A DNA stretch of 64,000 bases from Eubacterium saphenum ATCC 49989 (GCA_000161975.1 GG688422.1:248001-312000); one strand, 5' to 3'; shown: positions 1 through 7,828, numbered from the stretch's first letter. The notes: a model not told the origin generated them from the letters alone. Numbers and translations: made by a program.

Positions 1-913
1 CAGTGGTTTCAGTAGGCCCGTATTGGTTTACAAACATGGCGTTTGGCAAATTATCCTGCCATATTTTAAGATATTTACCAGGTAGCACCGAACCTGAGAA
101 TACTATCTTGGTTAAATATTCAGGTACCGCCTCATCGAAAGCACCGAGCTTTGCAGGAACCTCCATGCCTGCAGCACTCCAACATATCGTGGTTACCTTG
201 TATTTATTTAAAACATCAAATAACCTGCCCCCCATTGCAAATTCGTTTTTAGGAACTATTACGGTTTCAGCTCCGCTCATAAGCGGCAGATAAATATCTC
301 TAACAGCTGCAATATAATCAAGTGGAGACTGGTTTGCCAATATATCTTCATCATTTAGCTCAATCACTTCGTTAAGCGCATCAAGGTAGCACATGAGCGA
401 ATTATGAGATGTGATTACTCCCTTAGGTATGCCTGACGATCCCGATGTGAATATAACATACAAAGGAGAATATTCCGTTAAGTTCTTCTGTGCGGATTCA
501 AGCAAGTCTTCATCTATTTGTGTATCCAATATATCTTCTATAACGACTATTTCGCCCTTATATTCCAAAGACTTTGCAAGCTCCAAGTTTTCTTTAGACA
601 CAAGCATTACCTTAGAATCTACGACACTCAAAATTTGATTTAGCCTTGAAGCAGGCATCGTTAGATCCATAGGAGCATAAAAGCAACCTGCCTGTACTAT
701 CCCTAAATAACAAACGGGAGTTATGATGTTTCTTCCTGCCAAAACCGATACAGGACTTTCAGGCGGAAGTTTTTTGGCTATCCACGAGCCTACAGCTTGA
801 GCTTGTTTCTTAAGCTCACCGAATGTAATGTTTTCTTCACCGTCACGATATACTACCTTGCCGGTATATTTTTCACTCGCCCTATCAAGCATTTTTAAAA
901 TAGATGTATCCAT
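1..913 (-). CDS. Amino-acid/acyl adenylation enzyme (AMP-binding), 3' end beyond window
   Basis: This is the N-terminal 304 codons of an adenylate-forming enzyme of the NRPS/DltA type, which activates a carboxylic or amino acid with ATP for loading on a carrier protein. The P-loop-like motif FTSGSSGIPKGV and, at the very edge, QYGPTETT (core A5) are visible; the rest of the catalytic domain lies left of base 1. The protein starts directly with the adenylation domain, with no condensation domain in front. The ATG at 913 follows AGGAG with 3 bases between. The substrate cannot be told because the specificity-pocket region is incomplete. A phosphopantetheinyl transferase that could prime its carrier protein lies at 53.5 kb. 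A 42-bp piece of its own coding sequence is repeated in its leader. Confidence 0.85.
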   Translation of the reverse strand, partial: MDTSILKMLDRASEKYTGKVVYRDGEENITFGELKKQAQAVGSWIAKKLPPESPVSVLAGRNIITPVCYLGIVQAGCFYAPMDLTMPASRLNQILSVVDSKVMLVSKENLELAKSLEYKGEIVVIEDILDTQIDEDLLESAQKNLTEYSPLYVIFTSGSSGIPKGVITSHNSLMCYLDALNEVIELNDEDILANQSPLDYIAAVRDIYLPLMSGAETVIVPKNEFAMGGRLFDVLNKYKVTTICWSAAGMEVPAKLGAFDEAVPEYLTKIVFSGSVLPGKYLKIWQDNLPNAMFVNQYGPTETT

Positions 914-991
914 AAGCTCCTCTTATTAATAACCAAAAATTATAACTGATTGAGCTTGTTTCTTAAGCTCACCGAATGTAATGTTTTCTTC
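797..991. repeat. 42-bp perfect direct repeat, one copy in the gene and one in its leader
   Basis: Bases 797-838, inside the adenylation gene (coding for residues EENITFGELKK and on), recur without mismatch at 950-991, upstream of its start codon. The offset is 153 bp. The leader copy is not in an open frame connected to the gene. Confidence 0.95.
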
Positions 992-1026
992 TTTGTAAAA
1001 CTATATTTACTAGTTTACCGAATTTT

Positions 1027-1054
1027 ATAATATATCTCAATACGTTTCCGTAAA
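1027..1054 (-). promoter_or_regulatory. Probable sigma-A promoter of the adenylation gene
   Basis: On the minus strand TTTACG (1049-1054) is followed after 16 bp by TATTAT (1027-1032). The resulting leader is about 105 nt and includes the duplicated 42-bp segment. Confidence 0.45.
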
Positions 1055-1122
1055 AATCATCCTATGGCTTTAAGCAAAAAATGATGTTGCTCTAGTATGC
1101 CACAAATGAAAATAATCCAAAT

Positions 1123-1166
1123 AAAAAAAATGAGTACCGTCTTATAAACTTTAAGACCATACCCAT
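1123..1166 (-). terminator. Intrinsic terminator of the surface-protein gene
   Basis: A 15-bp stem with one mismatch and two G-U pairs (1130-1144 with 1152-1166) is followed on the minus strand by a run of eight T. It lies about 70 bp past the stop codon at 1239. Confidence 0.85.
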
Positions 1167-1238
1167 TTATTAAACCAATCTACTTGAAACATTCTATTAG
1201 TAGGTGGTTCATTAAAATTAAATGCTTCTTAGTCAAAT

Positions 1239-2711
1239 CTATTTAATGTGTCTTTTACGTGCTGCATTTGCCAGTAGTAGCGCCCCTGAAGCAAGTAGCA
1301 TAAATAAATATATAGATAGGTTTCTCTTATCTCCCGTTTGTGGTGTAGTAGATGCAGGTTTATTAGGTGTTTTAGGCGGCGGATTTGGCTTAGGTGGCTT
1401 ATACGGCTTCCTTACATTGGTAATAATAAACCCTACCTCGGCATTTCCATTTATAGATGTAGTATAACCGCTTGCACTCGGACTTTCCTTTACGGTGTAT
1501 TTTATCAGTTTTCCGCTCATAGTATTTTTTTGAAGGTTTGTAAATTTCCCTCTCCAATTATTAGCAGCGGATAAAATCAATGACTTTCCGGTATCTTTGC
1601 CATCTGCAAACAACTTGACCCTAATGCTTATTGGGCGTTTTCCGTCATAGTTGTTTTTATCCTTCCATACCTTTCTAACTTCGATATCGATTCTCTGATA
1701 CTTTTTACCTTGACCTGTTCCGCCGGATTTTGTTTGCACAAAATAATTCGTCACTATTTTAGTTGTTGATTGGCTCGTCAGCTCCGCATTGTTTATTAGT
1801 TTAAGTCCATCTCTATAGGTAGTTCTATAAGTGAGTGCATACGCTTTCCCGTTTACATTCCCCAAGTTATAACTAAAGGATCTCTTGTCAGGCGAAAGAA
1901 CTACCTGATCACTTACATTCCTCGCATTCTTCCTCTGCCAATTCCCGTTTTCCATCACCAGATCATGCAATTCAAAACTGTCAGCTATGTACATGATTCC
2001 ATCCATGCTCCCCGGAGGTTCTACGGACAACCGATCCTTTAGGACAACATTAGTCAGGTTAGCGAGCTTTGTATTTATTTCCATAACCCATCTTGCATGG
2101 CCTTCCGGTGATAATGTTTGTCCTGAATACTTAGTAAAAATTATGCTGGACGGAGGCTTTGGAGAACCCGGTTTAATTACAACATGCTTGTGAAATGAGC
2201 CTATGACTATATCATGTTCTCCTTCCTGTACAATCGGATATGATACCTGGTTCCAATTTGCCATAAGATACAGTTGCCCCTTAATGTCATACTTGTCATT
2301 AACATAGTCTGTAAAGGTAACCCTGACCCTACCTCCTCCCGGAAGAGTAGGTGTAACATGAGCCCTTGCGATTACATCTCCGCCTTTTGTAAACAAATTA
2401 AAATTGCAGTCTGCCGAACTTTCCGGAAATTTAAATTTATCCGGTAGTTGTAACTCAAAATAATCGCCTTCGCGAAGTGTATTCCCGTATTTTGAAGCAT
2501 CCCAGTCTGCAGTGAGTTTAAAGAGTGAATTTGAGAAAAAACCCTCAGGTGGTATATTGCCTTCTTGATTAGTTATGGACAAATTTGTAATATTCACATC
2601 TACATTTTTGTTTTCTGCTAAAACGTTTTTGCTTGATATCAACATCCCTAAAAACATTATAAACATCAAGAGAAATGGTGTTAACCATTTTTTTAATATC
2701 TGCTTATTCAT
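1239..2711 (-). CDS. Sortase-anchored surface adhesin with a Cna-B domain
   Basis: This 490-residue protein is built like Gram-positive MSCRAMM adhesins. Residues 1-32 form a signal peptide (a lysine-rich start, then a hydrophobic core, with a likely cut after VLA). A ligand-binding-like region of beta-rich sequence follows to about residue 335. One Cna-B type stalk domain comes next (it begins IDIEVRKVWKD, includes NNWRGKFTNL and ends at FIITNV). A proline-rich wall-spanning linker leads to the sorting motif TPQTGD near residue 457, then a membrane segment and the tail ARKRHIK. The motif is PQTG rather than LPXTG, as is common in anaerobic cocci and clostridia. A long G-run RBS (GGGGGGGA) precedes the ATG. 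The ligand is unknown. No sortase gene is seen in the window. Confidence 0.85.
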   Translation of the reverse strand: MNKQILKKWLTPFLLMFIMFLGMLISSKNVLAENKNVDVNITNLSITNQEGNIPPEGFFSNSLFKLTADWDASKYGNTLREGDYFELQLPDKFKFPESSADCNFNLFTKGGDVIARAHVTPTLPGGGRVRVTFTDYVNDKYDIKGQLYLMANWNQVSYPIVQEGEHDIVIGSFHKHVVIKPGSPKPPSSIIFTKYSGQTLSPEGHARWVMEINTKLANLTNVVLKDRLSVEPPGSMDGIMYIADSFELHDLVMENGNWQRKNARNVSDQVVLSPDKRSFSYNLGNVNGKAYALTYRTTYRDGLKLINNAELTSQSTTKIVTNYFVQTKSGGTGQGKKYQRIDIEVRKVWKDKNNYDGKRPISIRVKLFADGKDTGKSLILSAANNWRGKFTNLQKNTMSGKLIKYTVKESPSASGYTTSINGNAEVGFIITNVRKPYKPPKPNPPPKTPNKPASTTPQTGDKRNLSIYLFMLLASGALLLANAARKRHIK

Positions 2712-2972
2712 TTTATCCCCCCCTTTTTTTACAAGATAATCCAGGTATTAATTGTCAATAGAAACATGACTATATTGTTAATAATAATAGACTTTGTTTT
2801 ACAATTCGTTTATAATGATAGAAAAGTTATTTCAACGGTAGAGGCGTTTTGAAAGGAGGTCACTATAGTTTTCAAACTTAAAACAATTAGCTGTAAATTA
2901 AAGTCTAGGTTTTTTGACAACTTTCATAATCATTTTATTTTGTTGATTTCCATATCAAATCTGCATTATGCT
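2712..2972. other. Intergenic region between surface-protein and recombinase genes
   Basis: On the plus strand TAGACT (2788-2793), a 17-bp gap and TATAAT (2811-2816) form a promoter-like pair. Downstream a strong Shine-Dalgarno sequence AAAGGAGGT (2852-2860) lies in the loop of a 7-bp inverted repeat (2848-2854 with 2870-2876), but no start codon follows at a usable distance. The 13-mer TCTAGGTTTTTTG at 2904-2916 recurs with one change at 2972-2984, at the 3' end of the recombinase gene. Confidence 0.5.
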
Positions 2973-3581
2973 CTAGGTTTCTTGTCTGTTATAACCTTTT
3001 ACACTCAGCCATTTATTAAAGGTGGTGTGACTTATCTTTAAAATTGCCGCTCCGGCTCTTAAACTAAGTTCTTTTCTTATCCATCTTTTCGCTATATTGT
3101 CGAATTTTTCAGGTATTTCAATTTGGTTTCTGCCAAACTTAATCCCTTTCTTTTTAGCTTCCCGTATGCCCTCCATCTGTCGCTGATGAATATTCTCTCT
3201 TTCGATCTGCGCTACATAAGATAATATCTGTAGCACAATATCGGAAAGAAATCTGCCCGTTATACCGCTTACCTTAGCCCTCGTATCTAACAACGGAAAA
3301 TCCAAAACTATTATTTCTACACTTTTTTCTTTGTTGATTAAGTTCCATTCCTTAATTATTTCATCATAATTTCTACCAAGCCTATCGATGGACTTTATAT
3401 AAAGTTCATCTCCTTCTTTCAATTTTCTTATAAGCTTTCTATACTGCTTCCTGTTAAAATCCTTCCCGCTGGCCTTGTCGATAAATATATTTTTTGTATC
3501 GACGTTTTCTTTTAATATCGCCGTTAATTGCCTGTCAATATTTTGTTCCTTTGTAGATACACGAATATACCCATACCTCAT
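2973..3581 (-). CDS. Serine recombinase (resolvase/invertase family)
   Basis: This 202-residue site-specific DNA recombinase has the small resolvase/invertase layout. The N-terminal catalytic domain starts RYGYIRVSTKEQN, with the nucleophilic serine at residue 9, and contains SIDRLGRNYDEI with the conserved arginine. A long E helix (residues about 100-135) follows, then a short C-terminal helix-turn-helix (LSLRAGAAILKISHTTFNKW). The length is typical of a complete protein. GGAGG lies 7 bases before the ATG. No transposase accompanies it, so it may be a lone remnant of a transposon, or may act on local sites: an 11-bp inverted repeat and a 17-bp palindrome lie just upstream. Confidence 0.9.
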   Translation of the reverse strand: MRYGYIRVSTKEQNIDRQLTAILKENVDTKNIFIDKASGKDFNRKQYRKLIRKLKEGDELYIKSIDRLGRNYDEIIKEWNLINKEKSVEIIVLDFPLLDTRAKVSGITGRFLSDIVLQILSYVAQIERENIHQRQMEGIREAKKKGIKFGRNQIEIPEKFDNIAKRWIRKELSLRAGAAILKISHTTFNKWLSVKGYNRQET

Positions 3582-3622
3582 TTATCAACCTCCACTTCTT
3601 TACTAAAATCCACGTATAAATA

Positions 3623-3662
3623 AAATAAGTCCTTAAACCACATAGCTCACTAGGACTTATTT
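3623..3662. repeat. 11-bp perfect inverted repeat upstream of the recombinase
   Basis: AAATAAGTCCT at 3623-3633 is complementary to AGGACTTATTT at 3652-3662, with 18 bases between. It could be a recombinase binding site or an mRNA hairpin in the recombinase leader. Confidence 0.7.
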
Positions 3663-3713
3663 CTACTATCTATATTGTACTGATTTTTTACTTGTTTATC
3701 GTCTCTCTTAGCC

Positions 3714-3730
3714 ACTTGCCATAGGCAAGT
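3714..3730. repeat. 17-bp palindrome upstream of the recombinase
   Basis: ACTTGCC, three bases, GGCAAGT form a near-complete dyad between the recombinase and the thiolase terminator. An operator or crossover site is possible; there is no T-run, so it is not a terminator. Confidence 0.6.
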
Positions 3731-3758
3731 ATATGACGTAAATTTTGCGATATAACTT

Positions 3759-3786
3759 CAAAAAGAGGGGCAACAAATGCCCCTCT
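3759..3786 (-). terminator. Intrinsic terminator of the thiolase gene
   Basis: The stem AGAGGGGC/GCCCCTCT (3764-3771 with 3779-3786) is followed on the minus strand by T5. It lies 36 bp after the stop at 3822. Confidence 0.85.
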
Positions 3787-3821
3787 CACAGTAACACTAC
3801 TATAAACAGTTTTACCTATCG

Positions 3822-5000
3822 TTATCTCTCTACTATAAGAGCAGTACCCTGACCTCCGCCTATACATAGCGTTGCAAGTCCCTTATGGGCATCTCTACTC
3901 TTCATAGCATAAAGAAGTGTAACTAAGATTCTGCAACCTGAAGCTCCTATAGGATGTCCAAGAGCGATAGCTCCGCCGTTTACGTTAAGCTTAGATGTAT
4001 CTATACCAAGGTCATTGCCCACCGCTACAGACTGCGCTGCAAACGCTTCATTCGCTTCGATAAGATCCATGTCGTCTATGGACATGCCCGCCTTTTCCAA
4101 TGCTTTCTTAGTAGACGGCACAGGACCTATTCCCATTATTTCAGGCGCCACTCCTGCGGAAGCATATGAAACTATAGTAGCTAAAGGCGTAATTCCCAGC
4201 TTCTTTGCCATATCTTCGCTCATAACTACCACTGCTGCTGCTGAATCGTTAATTCCTGACGCATTGCCTGCTGTTACCGCTCCTTCTTTTTTAAACGCCG
4301 GCTTTAATTTCCCCAGGCTCTCTGCCGTTACACCTTCTATAGGGAATTCATCAGTATCAAATACTATAGGATCTCCCTTCCTTTGAGGAATATTCACAGG
4401 TACTATTTCATCCTTAAATGCACCGCTCTTTATGGCTTCTACAGCCTTTTTTTGCGAATTTGCAGAAAATTCGTCGAGTTGTTCACGTGTAAGCTTCCAT
4501 TGATCTACAATGTTTTCAGCCGTAATGCCCATATGGTATTTATTAAATACATCTGTAAGACCATCATGAACCATCATATCAACAGCCTTAAAATCGCCCA
4601 TCCTTGCTCCCCATCTTGCTTTATCCAAGATGTACGGTGCCTGCGACATGTTCTCCGTACCGCCTGCAAGAATTATTTCAGCATCGCCCGCCTTTATGAT
4701 TTGAGCTGCCAGCGATACAACTCTAAGCCCCGAACCGCAAACTTTATTCAGTGTCATCGATGGAACTTCTTTAGGAATTCCGGCTTCCATAGCAACCTGT
4801 CTTGCAACATTTTGCCCAAGACCTCCCTGAAGTACATTACCCATAATTACTTCATCTATGTCGTCCTTCTTTATACCTGCTCTCTTTATGGCTTCTTCGC
4901 AGGCAACAGCCCCTAATGTTTTTGCCGGCACCGATTTTAAACTACCTCCGAAATTACCTATTGGAGTACGTGCCGCACTTGCAATTACTACTTTTCTCAT
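3822..5000 (-). CDS. thlA: Acetyl-CoA C-acetyltransferase (thiolase)
   Basis: This 392-residue thiolase condenses two acetyl-CoA to acetoacetyl-CoA or runs in reverse. The acyl-accepting cysteine is in NKVCGSGLR near residue 88. The catalytic histidine is in GGAIALGHPIGASG near residue 348, and the second cysteine is in LCIGGGQG near residue 378. Length and ends match biosynthetic/fermentative thiolases (Thl/AtoB). AAGGAGG lies 7 bases before the ATG. It is a single-gene unit with its own terminator and probably serves butyrate-type fermentation, although no other genes of that pathway are in the window. Confidence 0.92.
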   Translation of the reverse strand: MRKVVIASAARTPIGNFGGSLKSVPAKTLGAVACEEAIKRAGIKKDDIDEVIMGNVLQGGLGQNVARQVAMEAGIPKEVPSMTLNKVCGSGLRVVSLAAQIIKAGDAEIILAGGTENMSQAPYILDKARWGARMGDFKAVDMMVHDGLTDVFNKYHMGITAENIVDQWKLTREQLDEFSANSQKKAVEAIKSGAFKDEIVPVNIPQRKGDPIVFDTDEFPIEGVTAESLGKLKPAFKKEGAVTAGNASGINDSAAAVVVMSEDMAKKLGITPLATIVSYASAGVAPEIMGIGPVPSTKKALEKAGMSIDDMDLIEANEAFAAQSVAVGNDLGIDTSKLNVNGGAIALGHPIGASGCRILVTLLYAMKSRDAHKGLATLCIGGGQGTALIVER

Positions 5001-5072
5001 ACCGAGCCTCCTTAAATTTTATCAACAACATCCTCTTGAACACATTGTAGCAAAAAAATATGATAAAAAAAC

Positions 5073-5099
5073 AAAAAAACGTCCAATACATGGACGTTT
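5073..5099 (-). terminator. Intrinsic terminator of the ECF-S/cobB/surE/hydrolase operon
   Basis: The stem AAACGTCCA/TGGACGTTT (5077-5085 with 5091-5099) has a 5-base loop and is followed on the minus strand by a T-run. It begins 9 bp after the hydrolase stop. Confidence 0.88.
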
Positions 5100-5107
5100 A
5101 CTGTCAT

Positions 5108-5644
5108 TTATTTAATCAATTTGGATATTTTTCTAAAATCAGGGTTTTCCATAGAACTCAAGAGCTGAAATAATGCAGCCTCCACAGTGAGCAACTCTAC
5201 CCCCTTCGCTTGTAACCTGTCCAGCGCTACTTCCTTGTCAAACTTCTTTCGAGACGAGACGCAGTCCGCTGCCACTAATACATTGAAACCTTCATAAAGT
5301 AGATCTAAAGCGCTTTGAAGCACACAAATATGCGTTTCTATTCCTATTATTATTATATTTTTAGGTTTGATCTTATCCAATCGATCACAAAACTCCTTTG
5401 CCCCTGCCACGCTGAAGCTTTGCTTTTCAATATACGAAAATTCGGGGCAAACATCCTTAATCTCAGGAACCGTCTCTCCAAGACCTCTTGTATATTGCTG
5501 GGTAAAAAGCACAGGGATCCCTAAGATATTTGCTCCCTTAAGAAGTTTCACGGCTTCGTCAATCATAGGCTTTGGATCAACCATCGCAGGAACCAATCGT
5601 TCCTGGAAATCTATGCTTACAACTACAGTATCCTTTTGGTTCAA
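5108..5644 (-). CDS. Isochorismatase-family cysteine hydrolase
   Basis: This 178-residue protein has the isochorismatase/cysteine-hydrolase fold. The catalytic Asp is in VSIDFQERL (residue 12) and the nucleophilic Cys in IETHICVLQSALDL (near residue 107); a lysine in the middle would complete the triad. It lacks the D-x-H metal site of nicotinamidases and most resembles the YcaC/ISOC2-like group, whose substrates are unknown. The start is TTG with GGAG 7 bases upstream. It is the last gene of an operon with surE (13 bp gap), cobB and an ECF S component. Confidence 0.8.
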   Translation of the reverse strand: MNQKDTVVVSIDFQERLVPAMVDPKPMIDEAVKLLKGANILGIPVLFTQQYTRGLGETVPEIKDVCPEFSYIEKQSFSVAGAKEFCDRLDKIKPKNIIIIGIETHICVLQSALDLLYEGFNVLVAADCVSSRKKFDKEVALDRLQAKGVELLTVEAALFQLLSSMENPDFRKISKLIK

Positions 5645-5656
5645 AACTATTCTCCT

Positions 5657-6421
5657 TTAAGCATGAGTTAACTTTTTATTAATATCACTTAGCATCTCGT
5701 GGTCTGTAAAATCAAGCCCCATAGGGGTAACGGTAACGTAACCCATTTCAAAAGCCGGTACGTCGACTTCATCATCACAGGTACCGTAGTGGCGTGGATT
5801 ACCGCTGTACGTATAACAGAACTTACCGTTTTCATCGGGAAGTCTCTTAAAGATGTCTACATAGCCCCTTCTTCCAAGTTTGGTAAACTTTATACCCTTT
5901 ATCTCAGCTTCGGGTTTGTCCGGAACGTTGATATTTAGCATCCTGTCATTCGGTATACTTCCAAACCTTCCAAGCACGGCATCTTTGGCAAGCTTGGCAG
6001 GATAGTCAAAAAAATGTGCTTCATGAGAAACAACGGATACCGCAATAGATGAAACTTTATTCATAACGCCCTCAAGCGCTGCAGATACCGTACCTGAATA
6101 ATGTGTATCCGTACCTAAATTTCCTCCATGGTTTATACCGGTAACTACAAAATCCATTTCTATATCCATATCACCTAAAAAATCTATTCCTAATTTAACG
6201 CAGTCTGCAGGGGTACCTGAACATTTATATGCCATAACGGCTCCGGGGAAATCTTGACTTTCAAGATATATCTTATCCCTGCAACTGATGCAGTGCCCCA
6301 TAGCACTTCTTTCACCGTCCGGCGCAACTACGTATACATCCGCTATCGTAGAAATTTCGTCTGCAAGCGCTCTAAGTCCCTTCGCATTTATCCCGTCATC
6401 ATTCGCCAATAAAATATTCAG
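5657..6421 (-). CDS. surE: 5'-nucleotidase SurE, probable CTG start
   Basis: SurE is a metal-dependent phosphatase acting on nucleoside 5'-monophosphates. The N-terminal metal-binding motif NDDG is present (family N-terminus: M-x-I-L-x-T-N-D-D-G), as are GHCIS, SGTPADCVKLG and INHGGNLGTDTHYSGTVSAA. The first in-frame TTG (6409) would cut off the first strand of the fold. Reading from CTG at 6421 gives LNILLANDDG, which fits the family. AAGGAGG lies exactly 8 bases before this CTG, so CTG is the likely start (254 residues). It lies 18 bp after cobB and 12 bp before the hydrolase gene. Confidence 0.88.
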   Translation of the reverse strand: MNILLANDDGINAKGLRALADEISTIADVYVVAPDGERSAMGHCISCRDKIYLESQDFPGAVMAYKCSGTPADCVKLGIDFLGDMDIEMDFVVTGINHGGNLGTDTHYSGTVSAALEGVMNKVSSIAVSVVSHEAHFFDYPAKLAKDAVLGRFGSIPNDRMLNINVPDKPEAEIKGIKFTKLGRRGYVDIFKRLPDENGKFCYTYSGNPRHYGTCDDEVDVPAFEMGYVTVTPMGLDFTDHEMLSDINKKLTHA

Positions 6422-6439
6422 TTGATCTACCTCCTTAAT

Positions 6440-7168
6440 TTAACAAAGCACTTCGCCTATAGGTTTTCTATATATCTTTGTAGCCTTAAAATCATAAGGC
6501 GTTTCATCTTTATTTATAAGCACAAGCTCATCACCTTTAAAATATTGAATCAAAGAAGCGGCGGGATTTACAACGAGTGATGTACCGCCAACTATCAAAA
6601 GATCCGCATTTGAAATTTGGTTAACAGCTTCCGTAATCACATCAGTATCGAGCCCTTCTTCATATAAAACAACATCGGGCTTTACTATACCTCTGCAAGC
6701 ATCGTCAGAGCATTTCGGTACCTTCTCATCACAGTTTTGTTCATCCATTATGTAATCCAAGCTGTACTTTGCTCCGCATTTCATACAGGTATTTCTGAGT
6801 ATACTTCCATGTAGCTCAATTACGTTTTTACTTCCTGCAAGCTGATGTAAACCGTCTATGTTTTGCGTTATAACAGCCTTAAGTTTTCCGTCCTTTTCAA
6901 GCTCAGCAAGCTTAAGATGCGCAGCTCCCGGCATTGCATCCCTGTATACCATGTGCTTTTTATAATAATCGAAAAAAGTGTTCGTATCCGCCACAAAAAA
7001 ACTATGAGAAATTATTTTCTCAGGAGGAGCCTTGTATTCATTCAAAACATTGTACAGTCCGTCAGAAGACCTGAAGTCAGGGATTCCACTTTCTGTGGAA
7101 ACCCCTGCTCCTCCGAAGAAAACAACGTAATTTGATTTTTTTACTATCCTGTCTAAATCTTTATCCAT
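6440..7168 (-). CDS. cobB: NAD-dependent protein deacylase, Sir2 family
   Basis: This 242-residue sirtuin removes acyl groups from lysines and consumes NAD, releasing nicotinamide. GGAGVSTESGIPDFRS (residues about 19-34) binds NAD. TQNIDGLH carries the conserved Asn-Asp, and LHGS holds the catalytic His. A zinc site is formed by CMKC and a second cysteine pair (CSDDAC), and GTSLVVNPAA lies near the end. The ATG is 3 bp after the stop of the upstream ECF gene and has no clear RBS of its own, so translation is probably coupled. Confidence 0.92.
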   Translation of the reverse strand: MDKDLDRIVKKSNYVVFFGGAGVSTESGIPDFRSSDGLYNVLNEYKAPPEKIISHSFFVADTNTFFDYYKKHMVYRDAMPGAAHLKLAELEKDGKLKAVITQNIDGLHQLAGSKNVIELHGSILRNTCMKCGAKYSLDYIMDEQNCDEKVPKCSDDACRGIVKPDVVLYEEGLDTDVITEAVNQISNADLLIVGGTSLVVNPAASLIQYFKGDELVLINKDETPYDFKATKIYRKPIGEVLC

Positions 7169-7171
7169 ATG

Positions 7172-7723
7172 TTATTTATTATCTATAAAAGCGTCTCTGT
7201 TCCTTACAATGTGCTTAGTAAAGCTGAATTTCGAAAGCTGTCCTAAAACAACCTGCGCAATCACGATGCCCACTACCATCTGAACGATGTTCCATGGGAT
7301 TGCAACCAAGCCTACCGTAACATTTCCTGCAATTACGCATTCTGCAATGTAGTAACCCGCTACCATAACCGCACCGGATGCAACCATAGACGCTATCTCC
7401 ACTATTTTCTTAGCGTTTTTACCTTGGTTTTTATGTGCTATAAATGCGATAACTATTACCATGAGTCCTTTTATTACGAAAGTCCAAGGAGACCAGAATG
7501 CAACACCTAAAATAGCATCTGCCAGAGCCGCTCCAAGTGGTATAGCCACAATCGCATAGGCTTCAGGTATTAAAAATACGGATAAAAATATTATGCTGTC
7601 ACCCAAATGAATGTAACCCTGTGTGGCGACTATCGGGAATGATAATGTTGTAAGAACAACCTCCAACGCCATCAATACCGCTGTCAGAGTTAAGACAAAT
7701 GTTTTAGATTTAACTGTTTGCAT
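7172..7723 (-). CDS. ECF transporter S component (substrate unknown)
   Basis: This 183-residue membrane protein has about six hydrophobic segments. The pattern GYIHLGDSIIFLS and then AALADAILG near residues 36-70 is typical of substrate-binding S components of energy-coupling factor vitamin transporters. It would share the EcfA1-EcfA2-EcfT energizing module encoded at 31.7-34.2 kb. Its downstream partners are a sirtuin, SurE and a cysteine hydrolase, which weakly suggests a nucleotide- or NAD-related substrate; that is inference only. AGGAGG precedes the ATG, and a promoter with a palindrome lies in the divergent region upstream. Confidence 0.8.
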   Translation of the reverse strand: MQTVKSKTFVLTLTAVLMALEVVLTTLSFPIVATQGYIHLGDSIIFLSVFLIPEAYAIVAIPLGAALADAILGVAFWSPWTFVIKGLMVIVIAFIAHKNQGKNAKKIVEIASMVASGAVMVAGYYIAECVIAGNVTVGLVAIPWNIVQMVVGIVIAQVVLGQLSKFSFTKHIVRNRDAFIDNK

Positions 7724-7740
7724 TACAAACCTCCTATCCC

Positions 7741-7769
7741 TTGTATAATGCTAACTTAACGTGTATAAT
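7741..7769 (+). promoter_or_regulatory. Promoter of the nitroreductase gene
   Basis: TTGTAT (7741-7746), a 17-bp spacer and TATAAT (7764-7769). Transcription would start near 7776, just before the palindrome at 7781-7797. Confidence 0.65.
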
Positions 7770-7797
7770 TATAACATAATTTGAGACTGTATCTCAA
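7768..7797 (-). promoter_or_regulatory. Promoter of the ECF-S/cobB/surE operon
   Basis: On the minus strand TTGAGA (7792-7797) and the extended -10 TGTTATAAT (7768-7776) are 18 bp apart. It overlaps the divergent nitroreductase promoter. Confidence 0.6.
7781..7797. promoter_or_regulatory. Palindromic candidate operator between divergent promoters
   Basis: TTGAGA, five bases, TCTCAA. One arm is the -35 box of the leftward promoter, and the whole element covers about +5 to +21 of the rightward transcript, so one bound regulator could affect both. Confidence 0.5.
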
Positions 7798-7828
7798 TGA
7801 CTGCACTTATACATAAAGGAGGAGAAAA

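Larger units (their letters stand above)
914..1238. other. Intergenic region of about 325 bp
   Basis: No gene is seen. The stretch holds the leader and promoter of the adenylation gene, the second copy of the 42-bp repeat (950-991) and the terminator of the surface-protein gene (1123-1166). Confidence 0.7.

Noticed and set aside
5108..5644. Calling the hydrolase a nicotinamidase (pncA)
   Set aside because: The nicotinamidase metal-binding D-x-H motif is absent; only the Asp and Cys of the wider superfamily are seen.
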